Shown here: positions 22,150-33,553 of the stretch, in pieces | How positions within the stretch are numbered: the stretch's first letter is position 1 | How the letters are laid out: every line of letters starts with the position of its first letter | DNA from: Blastobasis lacticolella | Taxonomy: Eukaryota > Arthropoda > Insecta > Lepidoptera > Blastobasidae | Assembly: GCA_905147135.1 (NCBI GenBank) | Contig: LR990056.1 | Span: 9,620,001-9,684,000 of the forward strand | Length of the DNA: 64,000 bases | Direction of reading: 5' to 3' | Notes under the pieces: generated by a model | What the model was told of the DNA's origin: nothing | Databases searched by the model: none | The model's input: the letters and a program-made list of their open reading frames with translations, nothing else | Program-made: the position numbers and the translations under genes

Positions 22150-23086
22150 TATAAGGTGCGTACGAATTAGAGGCAGCCTCAGGTTGAGGCACGCACGGCT
22201 CGCCCATTTGCGCAAATTCGTACGTGGCTCACGCGCAGCTCGCGGCGCACCGCGAGCGTGTGTGTCGCGAGCCGCCGATTGTCGGTTTTCTGTCCATGCT
22301 CAAAGGTGCCTCGGCGTGCGTGCCTCGCGATGTTTGGACGTGACTACGAAAGCGCGCGTATTGTTTATTGACACTTGACAACTTTTATATTTTCATGTCA
22401 ATTAAACTGTTGGTCTTCCTAATAAATAAATAAAAGAAAATAAAGAATATAAATACAATATAATACATAAAATAAATAAAATGAAATAAATGAAATAAAA
22501 TAAAATAGAATAAATAAAATAAAATAATTCGAATAAAATAAAATAATTACAATAAAATAAATAAAATATAATAATTAAAATAAAATAAAATAAAATAAAT
22601 ATAATAAATAAAATGAAATAAATGAAATAAAATAAAAAAATATATAAAAAAATGAAAAAAGTAAATAAAATATAATTAATAAAATAAAATAAATAGAATA
22701 AAATAAAATAAATAAAATATAATAAAATGAAATACAATAAATATGATATAATAAAAAAAATATATATAATAAATAGAATAAAAAAAAAAAAAAAAAATTA
22801 TAATATAAATAAATTATTTGGAAAACTTATATAAGTACTAAACAACATGGTGAGCATAAAAAATGAGATCGAAAAAACTAAAATTATTTTAACAATCCCA
22901 TCAATTATGATAAAAGCAGCATCAGCATTTTATTTGTGCGGCGCATTTGTGGCTCGCCGCGAGCACGTTGCCTCAACTAACAGACAAATGCGCAACTGAG
23001 CAGCCTCGCCGCGCGCGGTGAGCATCTCGCTGCGCGCGACGAGCATGCCTCGGGCTGAGCCGCTCTAATTCGTACGCAGCTTTATA
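22150..23086. mobile_element. TIR element with GC-rich arms inside an intron
   Basis: TATAAGGTGCGTACGAATTA at 22150 and the reverse complement of CTAATTCGTACGCAGCTTTA at the right end (to 23086) are an inverted repeat of about 24 bp with three mismatches. GC-rich Arg/Ala-type low-complexity DNA adjoins the left end and follows it inside. The centre is an AT-only simple repeat. There is no transposase, so it is non-autonomous. It lies in the second intron of the host gene candidate. Confidence 0.5.
22402..22830. repeat. AT-rich simple repeat, AATAAAAT type
   Basis: More than 400 bp of A and T with recurrent AATAAA and AAATA units. The 111-codon open frame here is a low-complexity artefact. 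Confidence 0.85.
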
Positions 23087-23158
23087 TGTGCCTACTTACC
23101 GGGTGCTGGGTCTCTTCACGATGATCAGTTGCGTCGACTAACTATTTATTTGCAGGCC

Positions 23159-24515
23159 CAAGTGCACAACTAATGCACATTACTTATTAATAGGCGATTT
23201 CAATTTACCCAATATAACTTGGAATTCGCGGTCTGGTGGTTTTCATGATCCTAATGGAATATCGGGCGAATGACAGGAAATATTTTTGAGCACATTCATT
23301 CCAGTGGGTTTTGTTAATATTGTGGGGTGGTTAACGGTAATGGACGGAGTTTGGATATTGCCTTTGCCAATACGGAAGTGGAGGTTAGGAGCGTAATCGA
23401 CCCCATTATTCGCGAAGATTGGCCTCACCACCCGGCGCTTGAATTGAGTCTGGTCAACATTAGTCTTAAACAGTTTAAAGTACCCCAGATCATTAAAGAG
23501 AAACACAAGTACCACACATTTTGGAAGAAAACTGGTAACAGTTCTGATCGTGAAACTTTTTCGATATTACGTTCAAGACACAAAAGGTTACAGCGTCAGT
23601 GCTGGCATAAATATGTACAACAATGTAGTAAATCTATCACTAAATATCCGAAAACTTTCTGGAATTACACAAAGAGCCTGCGGCGCGATAAAGGCCTACC
23701 AGTAGTAATAAATTATGACAATCGCACTGGTGCTGACGGTCCCGGAATATGTGACGTATTTTTAAATTATTCTTTATCAGTCTACACAAGCGCTCCTACT
23801 AACACAGGTTATTCATCTATAAACACAAACGTTAGCCAATAGGGGTATGTAGGCTCAGTGACGGTTACAGTTGACTTAGTCCGAAAATACCTTCTCAAGC
23901 TAAATATTAATAAGGGCGCGGGTAGTGATGGCTTTCCGCCTGTTTTTATACGTAACTGCGCTGGTTGTCTGGCGTTACCTTTGAGTATTTTGTTTAAGAG
24001 ATCGCTTGCTGAGGGCATTTTTCCAACCACTTGGAAACAAGCTTTCATAGTGCCTATTCATAAGAGCGGCTCTAGGGTACTCGCCGAGCAATACCGCCCA
24101 GTTTCAATACTGAATGTTTTGAGTAAGGTTTTCGAGCTCATCGTTTATGACCAGGTTTATCCGTTGGTCGCGCGCAGCATTCCACCTGCTCAACACGGCT
24201 TCATGCGCAAGCGCTCAACTGTTACCAACTTAACGGAATTTGTTGACTCTGTTGCCGGCTTCATGGACGACGGCCATCAGGTGGACGTCATGTACACCGA
24301 CTACTCTAAATGCTTTGACAGGCTTAATCATAATACGATTTTGTATAAACTTGAGCAAGTCGGTGTACACGGAGACCTACTTCGTTGGTTCGAATCCTAT
24401 CTTCTAAACAGGAGCCATGCTGTTCGGGTTGGGTGTTATCAGTCACGTTTTGCACCCATCCCTTCTGGGGTGCCCAGGGATCCCACCTGGGCCCTCTTCT
24501 TTTCAGTGTTTTGTA
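23159..24515 (+). pseudogene. LINE ORF2 fragment (endonuclease end and RT), jockey/CR1 type
   Basis: The segment starts with the endonuclease motif GDFNLPNITWN, continues through a frameshifted linker (about 23327-23842), and reaches RT blocks: the start of the RT fold with KGAGSDGFPPVF, PVSILNVLSKVFE, QHGFMRKRSTVTNL and DYSKCFDRLNH. It breaks off at the SGVPRDPT box, before the YADD catalytic motif. Both ends are missing, which is unusual since LINEs normally keep the 3' end. A deletion down to the acceptor of the host exon is the simplest explanation. No restored function is possible. Confidence 0.75.
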
Positions 24516-24516
24516 G

Positions 24517-24664
24517 AAAATGCTCAAGATCCGCTACAAACGAGGATGTATTTCATACTCTTCTTTATACTTCAGATCCTTACATAACCAGCATTAGAAA
24601 ACCGTATACTAAAAACGTGAAGGAACTTGACGAAGACACCATAGACCTTTTTGAAAGAGAATGA
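24517..24664 (+). CDS. Host gene candidate, terminal exon c
   Basis: The acceptor TGTTTTGTAG ends at 24516. One base completes the split codon from exon b, and the frame then runs to TGA at 24662-24664. It encodes a polar tail that contains KCSRSATNEDVF, a Tyr/Ser/Lys stretch and the acidic end DEDTIDLFERE. This tail does not belong to the LINE that is fused to it in the raw six-frame reading: LINE similarity ends at GPLLFSVF-like codons just before the acceptor. Phase is correct with exon b. Together the exons give one hydrophobic helix followed by a charged C terminus of about 65 residues. Function unknown. Confidence 0.5.
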
Positions 24665-25336
24665 ATTAATTTTAGATCCCGAAGTTCATCAAATATAAAT
24701 AACATAACATTTAGTAAACATTACAATTAAGTTATTAATCTGTGTTCGATTTTAATAACAAAAAATTATGTTTTTATTATTTACATTGATTTGTATTTTA
24801 ATGTACTAGATGCTGTTTGGTTTTTGTAAACATTAAAATAATAGTATTAATAGTTAAAAAAAAAAAAATTGGTTATTTTTAATAATTTTGTATTTGTTTT
24901 ATTTTGTAAAGTATGATTTTGAATTCAATCATAATAAATTACATTCCATTTGAAGCCATATACACTACCTATTCTATATTTGTGCAAAATTTTAGAAAAT
25001 GTAAAAATAAAAAAGTTATTGATTTTTAATCAGAAACAGACCTTTATTTTCCATAATGCGCCGCCGAGGAGTGACGTGTCTTGAAACTGTCTCCACATTT
25101 CGTTTATAGAAAGTGTTATTTACGTTTGAAAATAAAGTTATTTTAAAATCTTAATAAATAACTACCTTTGAAATAAGAAAGTAAATTACCTCAACTGAAT
25201 ACATTGTAATACCGCTCTGATTTCAAGTGAAATTATAAGTGATGTGCAAAAATGAATTGGAATAAATACAGTGGAGTAAATGTGATTTTCCTTAATTATC
25301 CTGATACACCCCTTTCCTTCACGCAACGACAGATAT
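24665..25336 (+). other. Probable 3' UTR and flank of the candidate host gene
   Basis: AT-rich sequence after the terminal exon. An AATAAA hexamer lies at about 24933, and ATTAAA-like hexamers lie nearby. No other gene is seen before the BEL/Pao LTR at 25337. Confidence 0.35.
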
Positions 25337-25616
25337 TGTCTAAAGACAACGCCTTATCTGATAATAAGCCTAATTGTAACTACTAACGCCATCTACCGAA
25401 TTTGCATTGTAACTGCAGATTTGATAGTCATCGATTTCTTAACACTAACTTGCTAGTACAATCTGCAGATCATGGGTGGCGCCACTCTGTAATGTATCGA
25501 AATATCGTGTACTCTTTTCAACCATTCATTCTTGCAAATAAAACCGAAGACATCGAATCGACATAACCTATATTTTTCATTGACGCATCCCGGGGATCCT
25601 GGACGATCTGGTAACA
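25337..25616 (+). repeat. 5' LTR of the BEL/Pao element
   Basis: 280 bp, starting TGTCTAAAGACAACG and ending CTGGTAACA, matched by 28016-28142 plus 28585-28736. Confidence 0.85.
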
Positions 25617-25619
25617 TTT

Positions 25620-25640
25620 TGGTGACCCCGACGTGATTTG
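25620..25640 (+). other. Primer binding site, tRNA-Trp type
   Basis: TGGTGACCCCGACGTGATTT lies 3 bases after the LTR. It is complementary to the conserved tRNA-Trp 3' end that many insect LTR elements use. Confidence 0.75.
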
Positions 25641-26300
25641 CGCTGGAGCAGAATCGCCAGCTACGCAAAATCCACGCAAAAAATAAAAAAATCTATCTTC
25701 GAAAAAAAACGGCGGCTGGCGACGGCGAGCACGTGGACGCGAGGCCAGGTCGGGCGTTTCCTTGGAAGAAATTAGCAATTCTGGGAGATTCTACGGCTCC
25801 GAAGAGCGGTCTATACGTCGTTCAACTACACAGCCCGGAAAAGAGCGAAAAAGTCGACTGGAAAGAAGGCCACGTGTGACGTGGACCCCACTTCAGCGAC
25901 TCAGGAATCTCCAGACGCGTCAATTATTCTAGTGTTGCAGGAGCAATTACCTACACTTCTACCTATCAACGCGGGACGAACACGCGCCGCCGAGCGAGTT
26001 GCGATCCCATACCTACTTACATCAGTGACAACGGATGTTCTACACCGAGCTGAGACACCGGAAGCCTGAGTATCTATCGACAGCGATCCCGCACGGCCGA
26101 GCCGAACAGAGCATCGCGTACCTAAGTATCTACCGATCACGTGAGTTGGCATTCCTTTATCCCTTACATGTCCCTAACCTAAAACCAATAGAAGTGATCC
26201 AATACGAATCTCTTAAATGTGTACCTACCTATCTAGAGAAAGTCCCTACAGATTTTCTCATTAGAATCGAACAAGTAAAATAGAATAACCCATTTGCAAA

Positions 26301-26390
26301 ATGTCATCTTCTTCTGACGAGTCACAAGAAGCGCCAACACTATCTAACGAGCTGAAAGCCCTTAAGAAAAAACGTGCGATCGTTAGAAAG
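26301..26390 (+). pseudogene. gag: BEL/Pao gag, N-terminal start only
   Basis: ATG at 26301 opens a frame with an acidic Ser-rich start followed by LSNELKALKKKRAIVRK, the charged helix that opens BEL/Pao gag proteins. It is cut after about 30 codons by foreign sequence at 26391. Confidence 0.6.
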
Positions 26391-27184
26391 AACATTTATT
26401 TTTTTATTGACACAAACAACTACCCCACAACATAAAAAAAAACAGTAAACCAAAAATACATTAAAAGAACACAATCATTAAAACATTAAATACACACGGA
26501 GACTACACAGCGCCGATGCATATACCCACTTGGTCTTTGTATTTGTTGTGAAGTGTAATTGATAAAGTGTTGTGGTGGTGTGCTTGTGCAAAAAGGACCT
26601 CACTCAGCATTATGCCCCGGCGTGAACCGGAGCGCTGGTTTTCAGTGAGACCTGCTGAGCGAGGCACGGACAAATGTACATAACATATATGGAATACAAA
26701 TATATACTAAATATACTACTTATACCGGTCACAATGTGTTGTTTGTTGTGTAACATGTGCAGTGTGAATTGTGTAGTCGGCCGGTGCCGTGAGGTGGGCG
26801 CCGTCCGAGTACGTCCCTGCCCTCCGTCCGGGGCCCACCTCGCGCCACCTGCGCCATAACATAACGCAGCCAGACAGGGACGCGCGCGCACGCGCCACTG
26901 TCCCGACCACTCACCTACGCAAAATTAATACGATTCCATGAGTCGTTGTACCTATACCTACTTATCAAATATGACAGCCTGTCTCGAGTGTTTGTAGTGT
27001 TGGACGAGTAACTACCTGGTCACCATGCAATATGCCTACCCAATATCCAATTTAAATGTCAAAATACGAGTATAGATATGTGAAATCAATATATGCTGGT
27101 AAGTATTCTTATCAAAATATGTTATTAAATTATATGTCCGTAATGAATAAAAAATAGTACCGAATGTCAAAAAATATATAAAAT
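26391..27184 (-). mobile_element. Inserted or replacing sequence, probably a LINE 3' tail
   Basis: This segment separates the BEL gag start from the pol end. It contains GC-rich parts at 26600-26910 and, read on the minus strand, a tail-like stretch that ends in A/T-rich sequence near 26391. GAACATTT and AAATGTTC lie at the two junctions. The frames of 60-120 codons here lack motifs. I class it as a mobile insert without a firm family. Confidence 0.35.
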
Positions 27185-27577
27185 TTGAATGAAAATGTTC
27201 GCAGACACCTAACCGTGCGAAATAAAAGATCTCGGGAAAGAAGGACGCCATCGTTGCCCATCCACAGCGTCCATTCGCCCACCCCGCACGGGACGACCCC
27301 GCCCCCTCAACGCTATAATAAATATGGGGTAGTATTCTACATCGCTCTTCTACAGCAACGCACGAAATGGAGAAGCTCGAAGGGCTCCGGCCTGGAAGTT
27401 GGCACACTGGTCCTGGTGAGGGAGGAGCGGCTACCCCCCTGCCAATGGAGGATGGGGCGAATCATCAACAAACATCAAGGACCGGACGGCATCACAAGAG
27501 TGGTCTTAATACAGACTCAAAACGGAATCATCAAACGTACATTTAATAACATCTGTCCGTTCCCAACTAAGTTATAA
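27185..27577 (+). pseudogene. pol: BEL/Pao pol C terminus (DUF5641)
   Basis: From about residue 54 the frame shows LQQRTKWR, LEVGTLVLVREERLPP, WRMGRI and a final TFNNICPFP: the fold that closes BEL/Pao integrases. The first 50 residues look like joined foreign sequence. Stop at 27575-27577. Protease, RT, RNase H and the integrase core are absent. Confidence 0.8.
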
Positions 27578-27760
27578 GTTTAGTAATTACCTATTTGCTA
27601 TAATACATACCTAATTTTACTCCATACCTAGTATTAAATTAAGAATAATTAAGTTCCTATTTATATTAAGTTACAAGTTTAATAATTACCTATTTGCTAT
27701 GTATTACCTAATTTTTCTCTATACCTAGTATTAAAATTAAGAATAATTAAGTTCCTATTA
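27574..27760 (+). repeat. Tandem duplication of about 90 bp in the BEL/Pao 3' UTR
   Basis: AATTACCTATTTGCTAT and AAGAATAATTAAGTTCCTAT each occur twice, in the same order, about 90 bp apart. Confidence 0.75.
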
Positions 27761-28142
27761 AGAAATTCTATTTATGTATCGAAATGCAAAATCTTAGAAC
27801 TTAACAATTTGTTTATAAGGGCAAATAAATATGTATTCTGCTTGTCGCTCACTTGACCTAGCTACTTGGACAGGTAGGTAGGTTAACTCTACACTAATAT
27901 TTTGTCATGCCCTAAGCATACGCCTATTGTCTATAACAATTAGGTACTATCTATTGTCTTTAGCAAGTTATTCTAGTGCCTTCAGCATACCTATACCCAA
28001 TTTGGGGTGGCAGCATGTCTAATGACAACGCCTTATCTGATAATAAGCCTAATTGTAACTACTAACGCCATCTACCGAATTTGCATTGTAACTGCTGATT
28101 AGATAGTCATCGATGTCTTAACACTATTACTTGCTAGTACAA

Positions 28143-28440
28143 ACAAAAGATGTGGTAAGTTGGGTACATAACCATTGCCAGAGTCAAGACCGTAGACAGA
28201 TTAAAAATAATCGGCGAAGAGGTTCACAATACTTTGCCCGTCCTCAGCGATGCAATAATTATAATGCATTCTGCTAGGATAATCATTTGTTAAACGTTTA
28301 GACTTAGTGTAACGCCAAAACGCCTTAATATTTAACTTGAGATCATTCTCTACACGAGTAATATATGTATTAAAACATTTTACGAGAAGATTTTTAACCC
28401 TTGTTCGTAACATTGAAGATTATACTCTGATTTACTGACA
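28143..28440 (-). pseudogene. LINE ORF2 linker fragment
   Basis: A minus-strand frame holds a linker between endonuclease and RT: NLLVKCFNTYITRVENDLK, then AFWRYTKSKR and VNLFADYF. The pattern FW-x-Y-x-K followed by an FADYF box is typical of jockey and CR1 type LINEs. It is short, without catalytic motifs, and inserted in the BEL LTR. Confidence 0.65.
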
Positions 28441-28466
28441 GATTATAAAGTGAGCTGTCTATTAGT

Positions 28467-28576
28467 CATCATCACAGCCCGTTACAGTTCACTGCAGGAC
28501 TTAGGGCCTCTCCCACGAAAGGGGAGGTTATTGCTATAATCTCCACGCTTGGCAGGTGGGTTGGAGATCGCAGTGT
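28467..28576 (+). mobile_element. Short retroposed repeat, truncated copy 2
   Basis: It matches the first 110 bp of the copy at 41168-41405 (CATCATCACAGCCC through GGTTGGAGATCGC). The second half is missing. Confidence 0.7.
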
Positions 28577-28947
28577 TTAAAGCAGCAGATCATGGGTGGC
28601 GCCACTCTGTAATGTATCGAAATATCGTGTACTCTTTTCAACCATTCATTCTTGCAAATAAAACCGAAGACATCGAATCGACATAACCTATATTTTTCAT
28701 TGACGCATCCCGGGGATCCTAGACGATCTGGTAACAGATATATTTGTATTGTAACTGTAAATATTTTAATAAAACATTTTTCTTCTTTTTTTGAATTCAT
28801 AATTTAATAAACGACAATAAAAATCCTCCCACAAACGATGATTTCGACTATTGCAATTTTATTTGATTAGTCAGGCTTTTCAGTAGAATACGCGTGGTCG
28901 AAATCGTTGTTGTGAAAGGGCTGACGGTGAGATCAAACAAGGAATAA

Positions 28948-29170
28948 GATAGATGGATACACACTTTATTGCTCATAAAACATACCCAGGTACCAATCAG
29001 TTACAGTAACAACGAACACATATGAGCAAAGGCGGCGGACAAAGCGATCTCTTCCAGGCAACCTTTGCAGAAATTGAGACAGGAATTTTACAGCTTGCAG
29101 TGTTGAGCCACAGGATACAAGATAATGCGTTGTGCATTTATCTAAACACCAACAAACAGCCAAAAATATG
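28948..29170 (-). mobile_element. LINE 3' UTR-like fragment
   Basis: On the minus strand it includes TGGAAGAGATCGCTTTGTCC and ends in AATAAAGTGTGTATCC, in the manner of LINE tails. It carries no coding frame of interest. Confidence 0.35.
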
Positions 29171-29214
29171 AAATAATCTTACTTATATAGGTATACTAAA
29201 ATAAAGTTTCACAA

Positions 29215-29545
29215 TTATTTCGCTAAAAGGCATTTACGAAGTTTTGATTTAAAACTAGACAGACTGTTGGATCTCCCTCGGCAGATCATTCCACAAGCGA
29301 GTTGCCCTTACTGTAAATGAGTCGTAGTAGTACCCGGAACGCGTGAACGGGGCCGACAGAATGTTGTCTGAAACAGACCGCAGCGCATGGTCATGGTCGT
29401 CTCCTAGGTAGCGAAAGTGCTCTCGGAGATAATCAGGAGACCGGAGATGGTGCAAGACGTTATACAGGAAGGAAAGGACATGCTCATCCCGTCTAAGCCT
29501 GATAGGAAGCCAACGAAGCTTACGTCGGTATTTCCAAACATGGTC
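29215..29545 (-). pseudogene. LINE ORF2 C-terminal fragment
   Basis: Minus-strand codons give a WKYRRKLRWLPIRLRRDEH stretch, SPDYLREHF and then VRATRLWNDLPREIQ. The NDLP-type box followed by a basic FK-x-KL segment is the C-terminal end of jockey/CR1-like ORF2 proteins. One frameshift lies close to 29255. Everything upstream is missing. Confidence 0.7.
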
Positions 29546-29549
29546 GAAT

Positions 29550-30550
29550 AAGATTTTAGTTACATAAATAATATAAAATTAACATTTAGGTAAATACAAC
29601 CTAAATGGTAATTTTATATGTTCGATTTATTATATGTCTATTGCTGTTCGTTATTCGTAGCACTTCACTGAGTAGGTGGTAACCGTCTATGAAGTACGAC
29701 ATTATCCCAAGTTCATTTTACCGAATAAAAAAACTATAATCTGTCCAAACTGACGTCTTATTTGGTTAAAGAAATTATGTATTTAAATGGATAAAGTGCA
29801 GCAGTATTCGTTGAAATTCACATTCTTTATATTTCTTATATATTACAAGACATTTAAACACAATATACGTAGCGTGATTGATACGGAAAATAGTGATTTT
29901 GGGCATTGTTTGTTCACTTAATAAGACATGTCTTAATGACAAAATTACAGCGGGCAAGCGGAAGATTTTCAGTCCCGTTCGGCCGAAGCTCTCGCCTACT
30001 TGACGAAATGTAAATTGAAAATTTAAGTAGCAGTAGGAACTTAAAAGCCATACGATAAATAAATAAATAGGCAAAATTATCTCAAAATTATCATCTTAAA
30101 CTACACAGAGCATTAGTCAGATAATGTTTATGCCTAAAGTATTAATTCGTTGGAAATCGCTTTCAAATTCAACATACTAACCTAAAATACAAATGAATAT
30201 TTATTTACTTATTTATAATACTTTATTGTACATTATAGGAGATCGTAAAAATACAGTATTCAATGAAGTTGTTAAATATTAATAATGATTAGTTTTTTTG
30301 TTTGTAATTTGTGAGTCACATTTCTACTTCTACGCTCGAGTGAATTGTTTTAGTATTTGTTATGCGGAAAATTACATAATCTTTATTAACATTAAAAGAG
30401 ATATTTACAAATTAAACATGAAATTACATATAAACAATAAAACCTTAGTCTAAATTACGTAAATAGGTGAAATATAAATTAAATAATGCGGTAAATTGTA
30501 AAAGAAACCACTTCGTCCAGGAAATACCTAATATTTTAATTTCAAAGTAA
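29550..30550. other. No gene seen
   Basis: AT-rich sequence. Open frames of up to 99 codons show no motif or splice-supported structure. Confidence 0.45.
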
Positions 30551-30703
30551 ATTTAGGTTGACACAAACAATAGGTAAGTACAAATGCATAGACTTTCACT
30601 TAAGGAACCGTCTTCTCCAGCAGCTCCAACAAGAATGCCTACTAAACTTAGGTAATTCAGCCTACGAGGCCCGCGGCCCCTACCACTCTCCCAACCAGGG
30701 TTC

Positions 30704-30790
30704 GCACGTTATCGGTGTTGCCAGTGTAAACTATTTGATTTGTGCAAATTATAAGTATAAATCATGAAATTCGGCCATCCGATAACGTGC
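30704..30790. repeat. Inverted repeat, 12-bp perfect arms
   Basis: GCACGTTATCGG (30704-30715) and CCGATAACGTGC (30779-30790) are exact complements 63 bases apart. It may be a very small MITE. Confidence 0.55.
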
Positions 30791-30847
30791 CGCCTCCCGG
30801 CGCACTACAAATCAGCCATTAGCCCTGTCTCGGATAGATACATTGAT

Positions 30848-32778
30848 TCATCATCATCATCTTGGCGTCATGTCCCGGTTGCGCCCTCGCGTAGCACGCG
30901 AGGGCCCACGGTCCGCATTCCTGCTATTTTTGGCCCACTTCGCTCGGTCTTCGGCATCCTTAGTGGTGAACTTATTGGCACGCATATAGTTATTGATTAC
31001 CATCGCTTCTTGGGCCGGCCTCTCCTTCTCGTGCCCGGCGGGGGCGGCATGGCCAGACCCTTGTTCCACACATAACTTACCGGTCTGCGCAAGACGTGGC
31101 CATACCATTGAAGGCGGCACTCTTGCAGCTTATCTGCGATGTCACGGATGCCAAGGATACCCCGAATGTGGGCGTTTCACCGCATCATCCCCGCACACAT
31201 CCACCGCATCATCTTCATTTCCGTGACGCGCAGCTTCTGCTTGTGCCGCTCTAATAGGTGCCAAATCTCGCTACCGTATAGAAGAGCAGGTCTAATGATG
31301 GTCTTATAGACCTGTCCCTTCAACTTTATCGACATTTTGGGGTCACAAATGACACCTGTTACCTCCCGCCATTTGGCCCAAGCAGCGGATATTCGGGCCT
31401 TGACGTCGCCATCGATGTCCCCGGTTGAGCTAAGCCCAGATCCCAAGTATCTGACCTGATCCGTGCACTTGACTTCCTCATCGCCTATGCGCACGGGTAG
31501 GGGATCTGCACTGTTGCAGGCTATGTACTCTGTCTTCGCCGCATTTATCTTTAGACCGCCGTTCTCAAGTGCCTCCTTCCACTTTTTTATACGTTGGATT
31601 AGTCGCCCCTTGTCAGAGTCTGTCAGCGTGATATCGTCAGCATAGATGAGCATGAAGGTACCTCATGATATTCTCGGATGCTGTCTGACAATACGTCTAA
31701 TATCACGTTGAACAGAAGTGGGCTGAGCACAGAGCCCTGGTGTACCCCAACGGTAATCGGGAAAGGTTTGGTGTCACCAACGGCAGTCCTTACTATGGAA
31801 TCGGAGTCGTGGTTCATGTCTCGGATAATGTCAATATAGGCCTCAGGTATGGACTTGGACCGCAACGCCCACCATATCATCTCCCGAGGGATACAGTCAA
31901 AAGCCTTCTGCATGTCCAGAAACAGGAAATTCAGGGGTGTGTTCTGTGATCTGTATCCCTCCATGAGGGTTCTTAGGGCAAATACGGGGTCCATGGTCCC
32001 GCAGCTCGGCCGAAACCCATACTGACACTCCGAGATTGTACACTTCACTTGTCCACGAGAGTCCACAATGCGCTCGAAGAGCTTCATGGTGTGAGACATC
32101 ACCTTTATACCGCGGTAGTTGGTGCACTCCCGCACGGAGCCCTTGCCCTTATAGACTGGAGTAATAATACTCAGCCTCCATTGGTCGGGTATCTTCCCGG
32201 TGAGGAGAATGCGGTTATAAAGGTCGGCAAGGATGCTCACACCACGAGAGCCCATCGATTTCCACGCCTCAATAGGGACTCCATCAGGTCCGACGGCATT
32301 CCGATTCTTCATGCGGCGAAGAGCCACCTCGACTTCCTCAGGTGTTATCGGTGGCACGAGTCCTTGGTTCTGAGGGAGTTTCGGGGGCTGCACCTCTTTG
32401 TGCTGCTTGTTGAGCAGCTCGTGGAAGTACGAGCGCCATTTCTTCTTTACCGCGTGGTCATCGCATAACAGGTTACCGCTAGGGTCATTAACACAGCGGC
32501 ACGTGGATATGTCCTGTGCCGCTATGACCTTCGATCGTGCCAACTCGTATATGACTTTCTGCCCCTCAGACGATTCCAACTTATCGTAAAAAGGACGTTA
32601 GTGGTCTCGTCTGGCTCTGGCTACCGCTCGTTTGCTGGCACGTTTGGCATCCCTGTACGCAGCGTGGTCTTCAGGAGATCTGGACGCTTGCCACTTTTTA
32701 AAGAGGGCATTCTTCAGCCTGGTCTCCCTCTGGACTGCATCGTTCCACCACCAGGTCTCCTTGTCAAGCCTGCCAAGC
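30848..32778 (-). pseudogene. RTE-clade LINE, 5' truncated
   Basis: In order on the minus strand: KETWWWNDAVQ (linker typical of RTE), the RT start with KNRNAVGPDGVPIEAWK, YRGIKVMSHTMKLFERI, QYGFRPSCGTMDP, FLDMQKAFDCIPRE and VHQGSVLSPLLFN, the YADDITLTDSD catalytic box, GSGLSSTGDIDGDV and a C terminus of the VTEMKMMRWMCAGM kind. The end near 30857 carries an RG-rich tail, and a short ATG/ATC microsatellite at about 30848 closes the element, as in RTE. Breaks: a stop at 32597 and a frameshift close to 31645, before the YADD box. The endonuclease is missing. Confidence 0.85.
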
Positions 32779-33553
32779 CCTAGCTGTGGTAACATTTAAC
32801 TATTTTCGGTTTAGTTGTAAATTAGAAATATTTAATTTTTTGTTGGTTTGAAATATTGAACTGTGGGAATTTTGACGATAACGATTTAAAGCAAGGTGGC
32901 CAGAGTAGGAGAAACGAGTCAGTCAGCCCTTGGGTCGCAACGCGTGAACATCATCGTATCCATGTCCGTAACTAAGAAACCCCAGGCTTTTCTAAATTTC
33001 CTCGAGAAATTCATTACAACTCGCGTGTAGTTTAATTAATTAATTAATTAATTTGGGCTTTATTATTTTGGGTTATTTTTCAGCTTTGTGTCGTTTCTTT
33101 CGTTCTCTATATATTTCTTTATCTCCGTAGTGTCAGTGATTTGGTTTGTTTTACATTTGTCTTTGTTACTAAGTTTCGAAAGCGTAAGTTACATTCTCAT
33201 TACTTTATGGTAGTTAAGAGTATTTATTAGGGCTCTTAGAGATTTTAACATAAGTGTGAAAGGTGTGTGAAAGACACAAAATTTTGGGGAAAAGATTACC
33301 AAATTAAATATCATCAGTAGTCATCCTCACTGAATAAAAAACTATAAAACTAACCTGGGACACAGTTTCGGATGTGACATCGAATACACTTTAAGAGAAT
33401 GAATCCGGCACGAATCCCGACTTGGTCTTTGATGGTCTAGGCGCTCTAACTAAGTCTACGCCTAGGTTTGCCGCCGAATTCGGGTACGATTTTGGCTCAT
33501 GTTCCGTTTAATACCCTTTGTGCTTTTAAAGCTTTAATGACATTTTCCTACGG
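32779..33553 (+). repeat. Dispersed repeat family, copy B (left part)
   Basis: It matches 2268-3083, with an internal deletion of about 90 bp after TTTTCGGTTTA. It continues after the jockey insertion at 47289-47400. The last seven bases CCTACGG (33547-33553) are the jockey target and recur at 47289-47295. Confidence 0.8.

Larger units (their letters stand above)
25337..28736 (+). mobile_element. BEL/Pao LTR retrotransposon, gutted
   Basis: LTRs begin TGTCTAA and end GGTAACA, and GATAT flanks both ends (25332-25336 and 28737-28741) as a 5 bp target duplication. The primer site is of tRNA-Trp type. Only the start of gag and the C-terminal DUF5641 region of pol remain. The rest was deleted and partly replaced by a LINE tail. 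The 3' LTR was later split by other insertions. Confidence 0.85.
28016..28736 (+). repeat. 3' LTR of the BEL/Pao element, split by insertions
   Basis: The LTR parts are 28016-28142 and 28585-28736. A G-rich tract (TTTGGGGTGGCAGCA) before 28016 can serve as polypurine tract. Confidence 0.8.

Noticed and set aside
21935..22378. 147-codon Arg/Ala-rich frame
   Set aside because: GC-rich low-complexity DNA is open in several frames on both strands, and no motif or start context stands out.
22402..22737. 111-codon Phe/Ile/Tyr-rich frame
   Set aside because: Artefact of an AT-only simple repeat.
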